This document shows, piece by piece, positions 7,797-17,364 of a DNA stretch of 64,000 nucleotides. Made by a program: the position numbers and the translations under genes. Positions within the stretch are counted from its first letter, which is position 1. The number at the start of each line of letters is the position of its first letter. The notes beneath the pieces are model-generated. The model searched no databases, was not told where the DNA came from, and saw nothing but the letters and a program-made list of their open reading frames with translations. Source of the stretch: Verrucomicrobiaceae bacterium UBA2429 (lineage in GTDB: Bacteria > Verrucomicrobiota > Verrucomicrobiia > Verrucomicrobiales > Verrucomicrobiaceae); NCBI GenBank assembly GCA_002343505.1, contig DDQZ01000061.1, forward strand, positions 86,403-150,402, in the 5' to 3' direction.

Positions 7797-10700
7797 ATGA
7801 GCGAATCCTCCTCCAAACAATGCCCGCAATGCGGCGCTGACGTGCCGGTTAGCGCGGAGGGCTTGTGCCCGCGCTGCCTGATGGCCCAGATCGTCGAACC
7901 GACACAGGACGGTGGTCCGAACAACGCCGCGCTGCCGCCGCTGACTCCTGAGGAACTCGCGCCGCACTTCCCACAGCTCGAAATCCTCGAATGCCTTGGA
8001 CGTGGCGGCATGGGCGTCGTGTACAAGGCGCGGCAGAAATCGCTGAACCGCCTCGTCGCGCTCAAACTGCTCGCACCGGAGCGCGCGGACGATCCGCAGT
8101 TCGCCGCACGCTTTGAAAAGGAGGCCCAGGCGCTCGCCGCGCTGAATCATCCGCACATCGTCGCTGTGCATGACTTTGGACAGGCAGGCGGATTCTACTA
8201 TCTGCTCATGGAGTTCGTCGATGGCGTCAATTTGCGTCAGCTCCTGCAAACAAAGAAGCTCACGCCGAAGGAGGCGCTCAGCATCGTGCCGCCCGTGTGC
8301 GACGCGCTGCAATGCGCGCACGACCACGGCATCGTGCATCGCGATATCAAGCCGGAGAATCTGCTCATAGACAAGACGGGCGTGGTGAAGATCGCCGACT
8401 TCGGCATCGCGAAGATTTATAGCAGCCCTCTCGCTCCGCGTGAGGAGCAAAGCACTCCCTCTCACGATGCGGCAACGATGCCTTTCGGCACTCCCGATTA
8501 CGCCGCCCCCGAGCAAGCCAACGGCGCCGCCGACCACCGCGCCGACATCTACAGCCTCGGTGTGGTGCTCTACGAAATGCTCGCCGGCGAGCGACCCAAG
8601 GAAAACATCACCCCACCCTCGAAGCGCGTGCAGGTGGACATCCGCATCGATGAGATCGTCTTGCGTGCGCTCGAGAAGGCTCCTGAGCTGCGTTTTGCCA
8701 CCGCGGCGGAGTTCCGCACTCAGGTGGAGGCCGCGATTCATGGAGAGCCTGCTCACACCCCCAACGTGGAATGCATCGTTTGTCGCACCTGCGGCCATGC
8801 GCGGTCTCTGGACGTAACGCGCGGCATCCAGTGGAGCGCCAGTCAGAAGGAACGCCGCATGTTCATGTGGTGTCCGCAGTGCGGCTGCCCTCGGGTGGGT
8901 GAGCGCAAGATGGGTGTGCCATCCAATGCGCCTTCGATGCCGCAGATAGTTGAGAGCAGTTCGAAGATCACCTTCGCAGTGATGATCACCCTGTTCTACG
9001 CGGGTGCGGCATTGGTATCACTTCTCAGCATGATGAGGGTGGGCGTGCTGGAGGCGCTGATCGCAGGAGCAATCATGGTGGTCGTGCTTTGGAAACTCGG
9101 ATTGCTGCCGAAGGTGTCCCACGCGGGCTGCCGGAGGGGTCTTTCCTGGACGGCCTTTGCGCTGGCGCTGCCAATGCTGGCGATGGGCATGTTCTTCGTC
9201 TCGCAAATCCCCGCCGAGACGGGTGGTTGGAATCCAGGACCTGCAGAACTGGTGTTCGTACCCCTGACCTGGCTCGGGATGCTGGCACTTCCATGGGCCG
9301 GTGCCGTGCTCTGGCATTCCACCAGTCGCCCCGTCGCACATCGAATTGTGGCGCGTCGGCCAGGGTGCCTTACCATCTTTTTCCTCGTCGCTCTGGCAGT
9401 GGCGATTCTTGCCGGAGTGATGATCACCATGTGGAGGCTGTCCGGCGCGGCGTCTCCCCGGCTTGAGGCATCATGCGTCATTCGTGAGGTGCGGGATAAT
9501 GTGATCATTCTCGACACGGATGTGATCGCTTCGGAAGGAACGGCGCAGGTGGGTCTTTCGTTCGAAGGTCCGGCTTTGTCTGCTGACCAGTTGGAACAGG
9601 CGCGCCAAGCTGTGGCGGATCGCAAAATCGGAGTCATCGGCCCTCATCCAGATCCCCATCCGAGGATGGTCCAGGGCCTGCTGGCAAATCGCGATCGCAT
9701 GAGCATCGGACTCGCATTTCCCACTGCGGAAGCCGCCGAGAGCGCCCGCGCAGCGATGAAAAGTCCAGCCGAAGTGCAGATTCAGCCGGAGAAGCATGTG
9801 CAGGCGCACAAGATCTTGTTTTCGATCACCGACAACGCGGGACAGAGGATCATCGGTTCGATGTTCCTCGGCAGGCCATCGCTGGGCCATGGCGCGATGA
9901 TCGATCCGCGCGGCATGATCTCTTTCACCACGGATGCGGTGAACGTGCCGCCGGCCCAGTCGAGCAGCAGCAGTGATGAGTTGAAAAAACTCCAGACGGA
10001 ACTCAGTCGTCTGCTCACCAACCGCGGCGAGCAGCATCCTGATGTGCTGGAGTTGCGCGCACGCATTCGCAGCCTCCAGACGCCGACTGCGTTCGAGGAC
10101 ATCGTCGGCATCGGCGTCGCTCTGCAGGTGAAAAATGGTCGCTTCGTGGTGGCGCAGATTTTTCCCGGCTCTCCCGCAGAATCGCTGCTGAGTCCCGGAG
10201 ATGAAATCCTGCGTGTGGGTGAATCGAACGACACATTGAAAGACATCAGCGCGATGAGCATCGAGCAAGTCGTGGACATGATCCGCGGGAATGCAGGCAC
10301 GCAGGTTTTGATCGTGGTGAGGTCTGAGGGCGAAGACGAACGGAAGGTCACCCTTGTGCGGGAAAGCCTTGGTGCCGCCCCAGTGACAACTACACTTGGA
10401 GGCGACCAGAAACCTGCCTCCACCATGACTCAGGAACCCAACACCTGGATCGTTGAAGGCCGCGTGGTGAATGATGCGGGCAAACCGGTGGCGGAGGCGA
10501 AAATCCATGTGAGCTGCGGCGCGGGCTCGCTGCATACCACAGGTGAAGGGAAAACGGGCGCTGACGGCCGCTATCGCGTGACGTTTGGCCCCGGCTTCCT
10601 GGTGTCGATCAAGGATCGCGCGGGATCGTTGCAGGCCGCGCTCGTACATGCCAGAAAAGACGGCTACACAGAGAAAAATCTCTGCGACGCGGGCAATCTG

Positions 10701-12023
10701 CAAATGGCGTGGGAACTGACAAAACAACAACTCGCTGGCGGCTGGCAGCCGGGACCGTCGCGTACGTTTTTGCCTGGAAAACCGCTGACGGTGGATTTTG
10801 TGCTTGTGCCAGCGGCGCAGATTCAAGGCACGCTGATCGACAAGAACGGCAAACCGGTCGCGAATCGAGAGATCGTCATCACGGGTGACCGCATCGGCCC
10901 CGGCGGCAGCATTTACGGCGCCACGCGCACGGATTCGCAAGGGCGCTTCACGTTCAAGGACGTATCCACACAGCACGCGTGGTCGTTCAGCATCGACGAC
11001 AGGTCCGGCCACCCGAACCGCACGCCGCCGGACCGCTTTGCGACGCCGAGCGAGCATCGCATCGCGTTGGAGGTAGATGGTGAAAGCCTGAAACGCGTCG
11101 ATCCCGCTCCCACCACTTCAATTGATGGAACGATGAAGGACGACGACCTCAAACAACTCTCCTGGCACGAGTTTGATCAGACCAAGGGCAAATACTGGCG
11201 CGAGCTGGCCGATGTGCGGCGGTTCAAGGAGGCCGCCGAGTTGATCGAGAAGATGCTTTCGCTACATCCCGAGCTGAATCGCATCAACGCGTCTAACCTC
11301 CACTTCCATGCCGCGCAGTGCTGGGCCTTTGCTGGCGAAATGGAACATGCGCTGACGCATCTCGAACTCGCGCAGCATCACACGCAGGTCGGCGGGCTGC
11401 TCTGGGACAGCTATGTGGATGGGACCGCGGCGTTTTTGAAAGGCGACAAGCGCGAGCTTCTCAATGCCCACGAGCGTCTGGCAGAAAACGCCGACGACCT
11501 TAACAAGCCCAACCTCTGCGTGCTCGACCGCCTGGTGGCGAATTTTGGCAAGTCGTATGCCGAGGCGTATGAAACCGACGGCCAGGATCACAAGAAACTC
11601 AGCGCGGATTGTTTCAATCGTGCATGGGAACTGCTGGACAAGAAGGATCGCACCAAGGAGGACGACGAACGCATGATCTCGCTCGCGCACGCCTCGCTGG
11701 CACACTGGCGCATGCGGGAGGACTGCACGGATCGCAATCTGAGCATCGGCTACTGGCAGCTTTCGCGCGTGTATGCCGTGCTGGGCCAGGGCAACAACGC
11801 GGAACGCTACGGCGGACTGTGTTTGCGCATCAGCGGCAAGGAACCGCCGTTTTATCTCGGCTACGCGCACGAAGCGCTGGCACGCGCGGCGTTGTTGAAT
11901 GAGCGAAAGGAGCTCTTCGAACGCCACATGACCGAAGCGAAGGCGCTGGCGGCAAAAGTCACCGATGCGGACGAGAAAAAAGCGCTGGAGGATGATCTGG
12001 CGCAGCTCGCGTGGAAGAAGTGA
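7797..12023 (+). CDS. multidomain membrane Ser/Thr protein kinase with zinc ribbons, PDZ and TPR-like regions
   Basis: A 1408-residue protein. Order: zinc ribbon (CPQCG...CPRC, residues 9-30); kinase domain about 59-310 with GRGGMGVVYKA, catalytic HRDIKPEN (about 181), DFG (about 201) and APE; a second zinc ribbon (CRTCGH, CPQCG) about 326-365; about five hydrophobic segments between 390 and 555; a coil LLTNRGEQHPDVLELRARI as in chain-length regulators; a PDZ domain about 767-855; two carboxypeptidase-regulatory-like beta sandwiches about 882-1080; and a helical TPR-like C-terminus. It is probably the sensor partner of the sigma factor upstream. The signal sensed is unknown. The intact HRD and DFG motifs indicate an active kinase. 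Confidence 0.9.
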   Translation: MSESSSKQCPQCGADVPVSAEGLCPRCLMAQIVEPTQDGGPNNAALPPLTPEELAPHFPQLEILECLGRGGMGVVYKARQKSLNRLVALKLLAPERADDPQFAARFEKEAQALAALNHPHIVAVHDFGQAGGFYYLLMEFVDGVNLRQLLQTKKLTPKEALSIVPPVCDALQCAHDHGIVHRDIKPENLLIDKTGVVKIADFGIAKIYSSPLAPREEQSTPSHDAATMPFGTPDYAAPEQANGAADHRADIYSLGVVLYEMLAGERPKENITPPSKRVQVDIRIDEIVLRALEKAPELRFATAAEFRTQVEAAIHGEPAHTPNVECIVCRTCGHARSLDVTRGIQWSASQKERRMFMWCPQCGCPRVGERKMGVPSNAPSMPQIVESSSKITFAVMITLFYAGAALVSLLSMMRVGVLEALIAGAIMVVVLWKLGLLPKVSHAGCRRGLSWTAFALALPMLAMGMFFVSQIPAETGGWNPGPAELVFVPLTWLGMLALPWAGAVLWHSTSRPVAHRIVARRPGCLTIFFLVALAVAILAGVMITMWRLSGAASPRLEASCVIREVRDNVIILDTDVIASEGTAQVGLSFEGPALSADQLEQARQAVADRKIGVIGPHPDPHPRMVQGLLANRDRMSIGLAFPTAEAAESARAAMKSPAEVQIQPEKHVQAHKILFSITDNAGQRIIGSMFLGRPSLGHGAMIDPRGMISFTTDAVNVPPAQSSSSSDELKKLQTELSRLLTNRGEQHPDVLELRARIRSLQTPTAFEDIVGIGVALQVKNGRFVVAQIFPGSPAESLLSPGDEILRVGESNDTLKDISAMSIEQVVDMIRGNAGTQVLIVVRSEGEDERKVTLVRESLGAAPVTTTLGGDQKPASTMTQEPNTWIVEGRVVNDAGKPVAEAKIHVSCGAGSLHTTGEGKTGADGRYRVTFGPGFLVSIKDRAGSLQAALVHARKDGYTEKNLCDAGNLQMAWELTKQQLAGGWQPGPSRTFLPGKPLTVDFVLVPAAQIQGTLIDKNGKPVANREIVITGDRIGPGGSIYGATRTDSQGRFTFKDVSTQHAWSFSIDDRSGHPNRTPPDRFATPSEHRIALEVDGESLKRVDPAPTTSIDGTMKDDDLKQLSWHEFDQTKGKYWRELADVRRFKEAAELIEKMLSLHPELNRINASNLHFHAAQCWAFAGEMEHALTHLELAQHHTQVGGLLWDSYVDGTAAFLKGDKRELLNAHERLAENADDLNKPNLCVLDRLVANFGKSYAEAYETDGQDHKKLSADCFNRAWELLDKKDRTKEDDERMISLAHASLAHWRMREDCTDRNLSIGYWQLSRVYAVLGQGNNAERYGGLCLRISGKEPPFYLGYAHEALARAALLNERKELFERHMTEAKALAAKVTDADEKKALEDDLAQLAWKK

Positions 12024-12026
12024 ATC

Positions 12027-12572
12027 ATGCGTGCTGCGGCGAAATCACTTCACACCGGGCGTCTCCGCCTCGAACCCGTGCGCGTGGCGCATGCGGCAGA
12101 GATGTTCCCGCTCTTGTCCGACACGCGGATTTACGAACACCTGCACTTCAAGCCGCCCGCGACGCTGGCAGAGCTGGAGGAGCGCTACCGGCGGCAGGAG
12201 GCGGGAGTTTCGCCGGATGGCGTCGAGCGGTGGCACAACTGGATCGTGCGTTTGGAGGCGGATGGCGGCGCCTGCGCCGGTTTTGTGCAGGCGACGCTGC
12301 ACACAGAGACGACGGGCGATTTCGGCTACATCTTCGGCCCGGCGTTCTGGGGTCGCGGAATCGCCTTCGAGGCCTGCGCCTTGGCTTTGGAGGCTTTGTG
12401 GGCTGACACACGGCTCGCACGGTTGTTTGCGACGGTTGACCGGCACAATGCGCGATCTCTGGCATTGCTCTCGCGCCTCGGTTTTCACCGTGTCAGCTCC
12501 AAGGAATACCCGCACGGCCGCGTTTGGTCATCGGACGACATTTTTCACCTCCCGGCCCCTCCACGATCATGA
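12027..12572 (+). CDS. GNAT-family N-acetyltransferase (RimJ/RimL-like)
   Basis: A 181-residue cytoplasmic acetyltransferase. The N-terminus HTGRLRLEPVRVAHAAEMF matches the start of RimJ/RimL-type GNAT proteins. GYIFGPAFWGRGIAFEACALAL holds the acetyl-CoA loop, with a G-R-G-I core in place of the canonical R-x-x-G-x-G/A, and VDRHNARSLALLSRLGFHRV is the conserved C-terminal block. It starts 3 bp after the kinase stop and its own stop overlaps the next start (ATGA), so these three genes are probably translated from one message. The acceptor is unknown; ribosomal-protein or small-molecule amines are the usual targets. Confidence 0.88.
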   Translation: MRAAAKSLHTGRLRLEPVRVAHAAEMFPLLSDTRIYEHLHFKPPATLAELEERYRRQEAGVSPDGVERWHNWIVRLEADGGACAGFVQATLHTETTGDFGYIFGPAFWGRGIAFEACALALEALWADTRLARLFATVDRHNARSLALLSRLGFHRVSSKEYPHGRVWSSDDIFHLPAPPRS

Positions 12573-13480
12573 AACGGCTCCTCATCGGCATTTTCCTCGC
12601 TTCCATTCTCTCCACCCATGCACGCGAATGGACCTCATCCGACGGGCGCAAGCTGCAGGCCGATTTTGTGTCGGCCACGGCCACGCATGTGACGCTGAAA
12701 ATCGCCGGGAAGGACACACCGCTGCCACTGAGCCGGCTCTCCGCCGCCGATCAGGCGTTTGTGAAGGAGCAGGCCACAAAGCCGGTCGCGGCCAAAAAGG
12801 TCGAAGGGCCGTTTGCCCCGCTGATTAAAGGCGACTGGGCGCTCTCGCAGCACAAGGATCTGCCGTTCGCGCTTTACGCCGCCGCGGATCTCGACGCGTC
12901 GAAAACGTATCCGCTCATCCTCGCGCTGCACGGCAAGAGCCAGAACAACGAAAACGGCCTGCAGGTCGGCGGCTGGATGAAGAGCTTCGTCAAGGAGGAG
13001 CGCTACAATAAAAACCCCTGCATCATTGCCGCTCCACTGTGCTATCAGCCCTACGGAGGCACCGGCGGCGGCTGGAGTGACAAACCAGGCACGGAGGCCG
13101 TTTCGCTCGTCAAAGAGCTGCTCAAGTCGCTGCCTATCGACAAGAGCCGCGTGTACTGCGTTGGTTACTCGATGGGCGGCTTTGGCACCTGCCACCTCAT
13201 CAACAGCGAGCTGCGGCTGTTCGCAGCCGGAGTCGCCGTGGCGGGCTGCACGGGGCCTGACACGGCGGGCACCTTCAAAAAAGTGCCGCTGTGGCTGTTT
13301 CACGCCGCGGACGACGCGGTGGTGGACGTCAAGTATTCGCGCGATCTCGCCGAGGCGCTGAAACGCGACAAGGAATGCAGCTACACCGAGTATCCCACCG
13401 GCGGACACGGCATTGTAGGCAAGGTCTTCGAGGAAGACACGCTGCACGAGTGGCTCTTCGCGAAAGGCGTGAAGCCCTGA
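12569..13480 (+). CDS. secreted SHD1-domain alpha/beta hydrolase
   Basis: A 303-residue protein with a signal peptide (MKRLLIGIFLASILSTHA). It has an SHD1-like domain (REWTSSDGRKLQADFVSA to about residue 65), common in Verrucomicrobia and Planctomycetes, then a PHB-depolymerase/prolyl-oligopeptidase-like hydrolase. Catalytic residues are visible: nucleophile serine in GYSMGGFGT, aspartate in AADDAVVDVKYS and histidine in GGHGIVGKVF; LALHGKSQNNENG forms the oxyanion region. The start overlaps the GNAT stop by 4 bp. It meets the next, opposite gene end to end. The substrate is probably an ester or acylated carbohydrate; this is inferred from the fold only. Confidence 0.88.
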   Translation: MKRLLIGIFLASILSTHAREWTSSDGRKLQADFVSATATHVTLKIAGKDTPLPLSRLSAADQAFVKEQATKPVAAKKVEGPFAPLIKGDWALSQHKDLPFALYAAADLDASKTYPLILALHGKSQNNENGLQVGGWMKSFVKEERYNKNPCIIAAPLCYQPYGGTGGGWSDKPGTEAVSLVKELLKSLPIDKSRVYCVGYSMGGFGTCHLINSELRLFAAGVAVAGCTGPDTAGTFKKVPLWLFHAADDAVVDVKYSRDLAEALKRDKECSYTEYPTGGHGIVGKVFEEDTLHEWLFAKGVKP

Positions 13481-13487
13481 TCAGGGC
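13474..13487. repeat. perfect palindrome carrying both convergent stop codons
   Basis: GCCCTGATCAGGGC is a 14-bp perfect inverted repeat. Its centre TGATCA is the TGA stop of the hydrolase gene on the plus strand and the TGA stop of the DUF4091 gene on the minus strand, so the two coding regions abut with no spacer. There is no T-run, so it is not a standard intrinsic terminator. Confidence 0.6.
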
Positions 13488-15811
13488 ACCACCAGCGGCA
13501 CGATCTCCCGCGCCTTCTTCAAGTCCGGCCGCGCAGGCCGCAGGTCATGCCAGCGATCCTTCGGCGCAGGCGCTTTGGCATCGAGATAGGCACCGAGACG
13601 CAGGCGCAGCGCTTCAAAGGCAGGCTGCGTGTCTTTGCCGAACTGTGACTTGCCGGCGTCTTCTTCATTCTTCTTCACCAAGGTGGCGCTGAGTCCCGGA
13701 ATGGCACGCACGGCGGCCATGACGGCCTCGAGGCTCTCGCCGCTGACGGCGCAGTATTGGGTGAGATACTCGACGAGTTGCTGGCCGGCGCGGAAGGTCT
13801 TCAGGCGCAGGCTGGGCACGGGACCGTTCGCAGTCGGATAGAGCACGGAGAGTTCGTCGGGCGTTTGCCAGGCGTCGTCTTTGCCGATGGTGTTCCAGGG
13901 CACCACACCGTCCGCGCCGAGCGACCAGGCCTCGACGCACCACGCGGCATTCGCGATGTTCGGTGTGCCGATGGCGTTCGCGCTGCCATACATGTAGTAA
14001 AGATTGCCGCAGGCTTTGGCGCGACGCTGAATGCGCGGCCAGTAGTCGCGCAGCACGCCGCTGACGACTTCGACGTTCACGCAGTGGTCGAGCAGCTCGC
14101 GCTGCCACTGCGGGCGGGAAATGTCGGCGCGATAGGTGAGATTAACCTTCGGGTAAGGCGCGACGGCGTTCCAGAACTCGCGGCCGTAGTGGCGGATGGC
14201 CCAGAAGTCCTGCGTGTGTACCGGTTCGTCGAAAATCCATGCTGCGGTGCACTTCCGCCAGTCGTCCTTTTTGAAGTACACCTTGTTGTTGAGGTAGAAC
14301 TCGAACATCGGCTCCGTCCACCCCTTCGCCTCGAAGCGCTTCGCGATCTCCGCGGCCATGTCGCGGAACTGCGTCCAGTAGGCCTCATCAAACGCGCTCT
14401 CGATCCAGTAACCGCCTTTGAAGTGCTCGTCGTGCTTCATCGGCCAGTTCTCGTTCAGCAGCAGGTAATACGCATCCACCGGCACCGCGCCGCGCGGCAG
14501 ATCGGCGAAGGCGCTGCCATCGAGCAGCGGACCGAACTCCGCATCGAACTTCGTCCAATCCCACTTCCCATCGCCGCCGAGCTTCGGCGCGGGCTCGTCC
14601 ACCTTGCCCGTCCAACCATACGGGAGCTGATTGAGCACCACGCGATGCTCATGCGCGAGCCGGTAGTAATCACGCGCATGCCCCGGCAGGCCGTAGGCGT
14701 TCATCTGCGGCAGGAACGACAGGCGATCCGGCAGCGTGAAGTTCCAAACCGTGATCGTGAAGGGCATCGCGGTGCCATTCACCGTCACCGTGCCGTCGTG
14801 CGTGCCTGCGGGCGTGTTTTTCGGCACGTGCAGCTCGATGAAGGTGTCTTCGCTTTTGGAATCATCGCCCGGCACGAGCGGATCATGCATTCCGCCGACT
14901 TTGGGCATCGAGTAGAGCTTTACGCCCAAATCAGGCGCTTTGACGATCGGTTTGCCCACGACCGAAAAACCGATCGTTTCGCCCTTCGCGGCAAAAAAGT
15001 GCGTCGAAGCCAGTTCGCGGCCGAAAACGTCCTTCGAAGGCAAATTGGGTTTAAGAGACGGAAAGGACGGAAGAGACGGAAGGGTGGCAGCGGCGACCGA
15101 ATTGACCTGATTGACGACTTTCGGTGCCTCCACGGCTCCGTCTTCGAGCCAGAGCGTGAAGAAGGGCTTGTGAATGCGTTTGTCCTCGCGGCTCGACACG
15201 TAGCGATTCACGAAATTCGTGAACTTCACCGCGTTGCCATCGCGTGTGTATTCGCTGCCGATGTCGTCGATGACGTAAAAGCCGTGTGACCAGCCCTCAA
15301 GCCGTGCCTGCGCCACTTCGGGCGCGATGGGGATGACCTGCCAGCCCTCCGCATCCGGCGCGGAGGCCTCGCCAAAGCCCCACAGCGATCCGCCTTCACC
15401 GCACACGACGCTGGTGATGTCCGGCTCGTTGTTGCCCCAGCGAAGTTCGCCTGTTTTCGCCCATACGAAGGAACTCGCGCCCGGTGTCTTCGCGTAGCTG
15501 CTGCCCGTGCCTTCCACCCAGTCCTGCGAGATGGTGGACACCGTCGTGCGCCGCAGTGGTGCCTCCGGCGACGCGAGATGCACATGCAGTTGCGCTTTGG
15601 TGATCTTCTTCCCGCGCAGCGGCACCGGATCGAAGTCGATGAGGAAGAACTCCTGGATGCCCTTCAGCTTCAGCCGATGCGATCCGCCATTGTTCCCCTC
15701 CACCTCCTTCGAGTAAGCCGAGATCCACAAATCCCGCGACACCTCCATTCGCTGCTGTGCCGTGGCGACACCTGTCAAACTCATCAAACCAAGGAAAACG
15801 AATCGAGTCAT
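13481..15811 (-). CDS. secreted DUF4091 (glycoside-hydrolase-like) protein
   Basis: A 776-residue protein with a signal peptide (MTRFVFLGLMSLTGVATAQ). Residues about 20-220 look like a carbohydrate-binding/DNRLRE-type beta sandwich (KITKAQLHVHLASPEAP, VSTISQDWVEGTG). A beta-rich linker follows, and from about residue 360 comes the (beta/alpha)8-like region that ends in the DUF4091 signature: WSLGADGVVPWNTIG followed by PSLRLKTFRAGQQLVEYL. The family is linked to polysaccharide breakdown but lacks a defined reaction. Divergent from a sulfatase gene 84 bp away, consistent with a shared role on sulfated glycans. Confidence 0.85.
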   Translation of the reverse strand: MTRFVFLGLMSLTGVATAQQRMEVSRDLWISAYSKEVEGNNGGSHRLKLKGIQEFFLIDFDPVPLRGKKITKAQLHVHLASPEAPLRRTTVSTISQDWVEGTGSSYAKTPGASSFVWAKTGELRWGNNEPDITSVVCGEGGSLWGFGEASAPDAEGWQVIPIAPEVAQARLEGWSHGFYVIDDIGSEYTRDGNAVKFTNFVNRYVSSREDKRIHKPFFTLWLEDGAVEAPKVVNQVNSVAAATLPSLPSFPSLKPNLPSKDVFGRELASTHFFAAKGETIGFSVVGKPIVKAPDLGVKLYSMPKVGGMHDPLVPGDDSKSEDTFIELHVPKNTPAGTHDGTVTVNGTAMPFTITVWNFTLPDRLSFLPQMNAYGLPGHARDYYRLAHEHRVVLNQLPYGWTGKVDEPAPKLGGDGKWDWTKFDAEFGPLLDGSAFADLPRGAVPVDAYYLLLNENWPMKHDEHFKGGYWIESAFDEAYWTQFRDMAAEIAKRFEAKGWTEPMFEFYLNNKVYFKKDDWRKCTAAWIFDEPVHTQDFWAIRHYGREFWNAVAPYPKVNLTYRADISRPQWQRELLDHCVNVEVVSGVLRDYWPRIQRRAKACGNLYYMYGSANAIGTPNIANAAWCVEAWSLGADGVVPWNTIGKDDAWQTPDELSVLYPTANGPVPSLRLKTFRAGQQLVEYLTQYCAVSGESLEAVMAAVRAIPGLSATLVKKNEEDAGKSQFGKDTQPAFEALRLRLGAYLDAKAPAPKDRWHDLRPARPDLKKAREIVPLVVP

Positions 15812-15895
15812 CGGTCGTCACTACGATTCCAAGCCCGTTCACCTTGCTAATCGGTCGCCTGCAATGTCTTCCCTGCCTCCACGTTCACAGTCTCC

Positions 15896-17284
15896 ATGCC
15901 CCGGACTCTCATTTTCCTTTGCGGATTGCTAGCGACCCTGCAAACCAATGCCGCGCCAAACCTGCTGCTCATCATCGCCGATGACTGCACTTACCGCGAC
16001 ATGGAGGTCTATGGCGGGCAGGCCAAAACGCCGCACCTGAACAAGCTCGCCAGCGAGGGCATGAAATTCACCCGCTGCTTCCAGGCCGCGCCCATGTGCT
16101 CACCCACGCGGCACTGCCTCTACACTGGCCTTTATCCAGTCAAATCCGGCGCCTATCCGAATCACACGATGGCCTACGACTGGGTCAAAAGCATCGCCAC
16201 CTACCTGAACGAGGCAGGCTACACCAGCCATCTCTCCGGCAAAACCCACATCAATCCCAAGTCGGTTTTCCCCTTCGAATACTCCAGCCTCAAAGGCGAC
16301 AACAACCCAGATCCTGCCGTCTTCGCCGAAGTGCTCAAATCCAGCGCGCAAAACGGCAAGCCTTTCCTCTTTATCGCCGCCTCCAACGAGCCGCACACCC
16401 CGTGGAATAAAGGTGATCCCTCCGCCTACCCGCCCTCCTCCCTCAAGCTGCCGCCTGTGCTGGTGGACTCGCCCGACACGCGCGAGGGCTTTTCCAAATA
16501 CCTCGCCGAGATCACCTACTTCGACTCCCAGGTCGGCGAACTTGTGGGCTTGCTTGACCAAAGCCCGCTTCGCGACAACACGCTCGTCATCGTCCTCAGC
16601 GAGCAGGGCAACAGCCTTCCATTCGCCAAATGGACCTGCTATGATGCCGGTCTAGCCAGCGCCTGCATCGCCCGCTGGCCCTCCCAGGTCAAAGCGGGAA
16701 CCGTCAGCGACGCGCTCGTCGAGTATGTGGACGTCACCCCCACCTTCCTTGATGCCGCCGGTGTCGCGCAGCCAGACATCCTCGATGGGCGCAGCTTCCT
16801 GCCCGTGCTCAAAGGAGAAGCCACCGCGCACAAAACGCATGTCTTCGGCCTGCAAACCACGCGCGGCATCAATGCCGGCAGCGACTTTTACGGCATCCGC
16901 AGCGTGCGCGACGGTCGCTACCGCTACATCCGCAACCTCACCCCGGACGCCATCTTTCAAAACGCCGCCACCGGCGACGCCACCTTCAAAACTTGGCGGC
17001 AAATGGCCGCCGCCGGAGACGTTCATGCCCGACGCCTCGTCCACGATTACCAGCACCGCCCCGCCGAAGAACTCTATGACACCGAGAACGACCCATGGAA
17101 CCGAGTCAACCTCATCGCCGACCCCAACTTCGCCTCCGTGCGCGACGAACTCCGCTCCCAACTCGACACCTGGATGAAGCAGCAGGGCGACGAAGGCCAG
17201 GCCACAGAAATGAAGGCGTTGGAACGCATGCCCAGGAGCAGCAAAAGCGAGGGCAAAAAGAAAGCGAAGAAGGGCAAGGCGTGA
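15896..17284 (+). CDS. secreted S1-family sulfatase
   Basis: A 462-residue sulfatase with a signal peptide (MPRTLIFLCGLLATLQTNA). Metal-binding aspartates are in LLIIADDCTYRDMEVYGG, and the formylglycine site is MCSPTRHCLYTG (C-S-P-T-R). As in the paralogue at 4334-5737, the second metal site reads LSEQGNSLPFAKWTCYD instead of the usual DHG/DNG. The C-terminus is lysine-rich (SSKSEGKKKAKKGKA). Both genes encode the same architecture and probably act on related N- or O-sulfated sugars. It converges with cysN, so released sulfate and its assimilation are encoded side by side. Confidence 0.92.
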   Translation: MPRTLIFLCGLLATLQTNAAPNLLLIIADDCTYRDMEVYGGQAKTPHLNKLASEGMKFTRCFQAAPMCSPTRHCLYTGLYPVKSGAYPNHTMAYDWVKSIATYLNEAGYTSHLSGKTHINPKSVFPFEYSSLKGDNNPDPAVFAEVLKSSAQNGKPFLFIAASNEPHTPWNKGDPSAYPPSSLKLPPVLVDSPDTREGFSKYLAEITYFDSQVGELVGLLDQSPLRDNTLVIVLSEQGNSLPFAKWTCYDAGLASACIARWPSQVKAGTVSDALVEYVDVTPTFLDAAGVAQPDILDGRSFLPVLKGEATAHKTHVFGLQTTRGINAGSDFYGIRSVRDGRYRYIRNLTPDAIFQNAATGDATFKTWRQMAAAGDVHARRLVHDYQHRPAEELYDTENDPWNRVNLIADPNFASVRDELRSQLDTWMKQQGDEGQATEMKALERMPRSSKSEGKKKAKKGKA

Positions 17285-17364
17285 GTGGACACATTCCCTG
17301 ATTTCTCCTGCGGATGCAAAGGACAGGACGAGACTGCGCGGAGTGACAAATAAAAATTTTGGGA

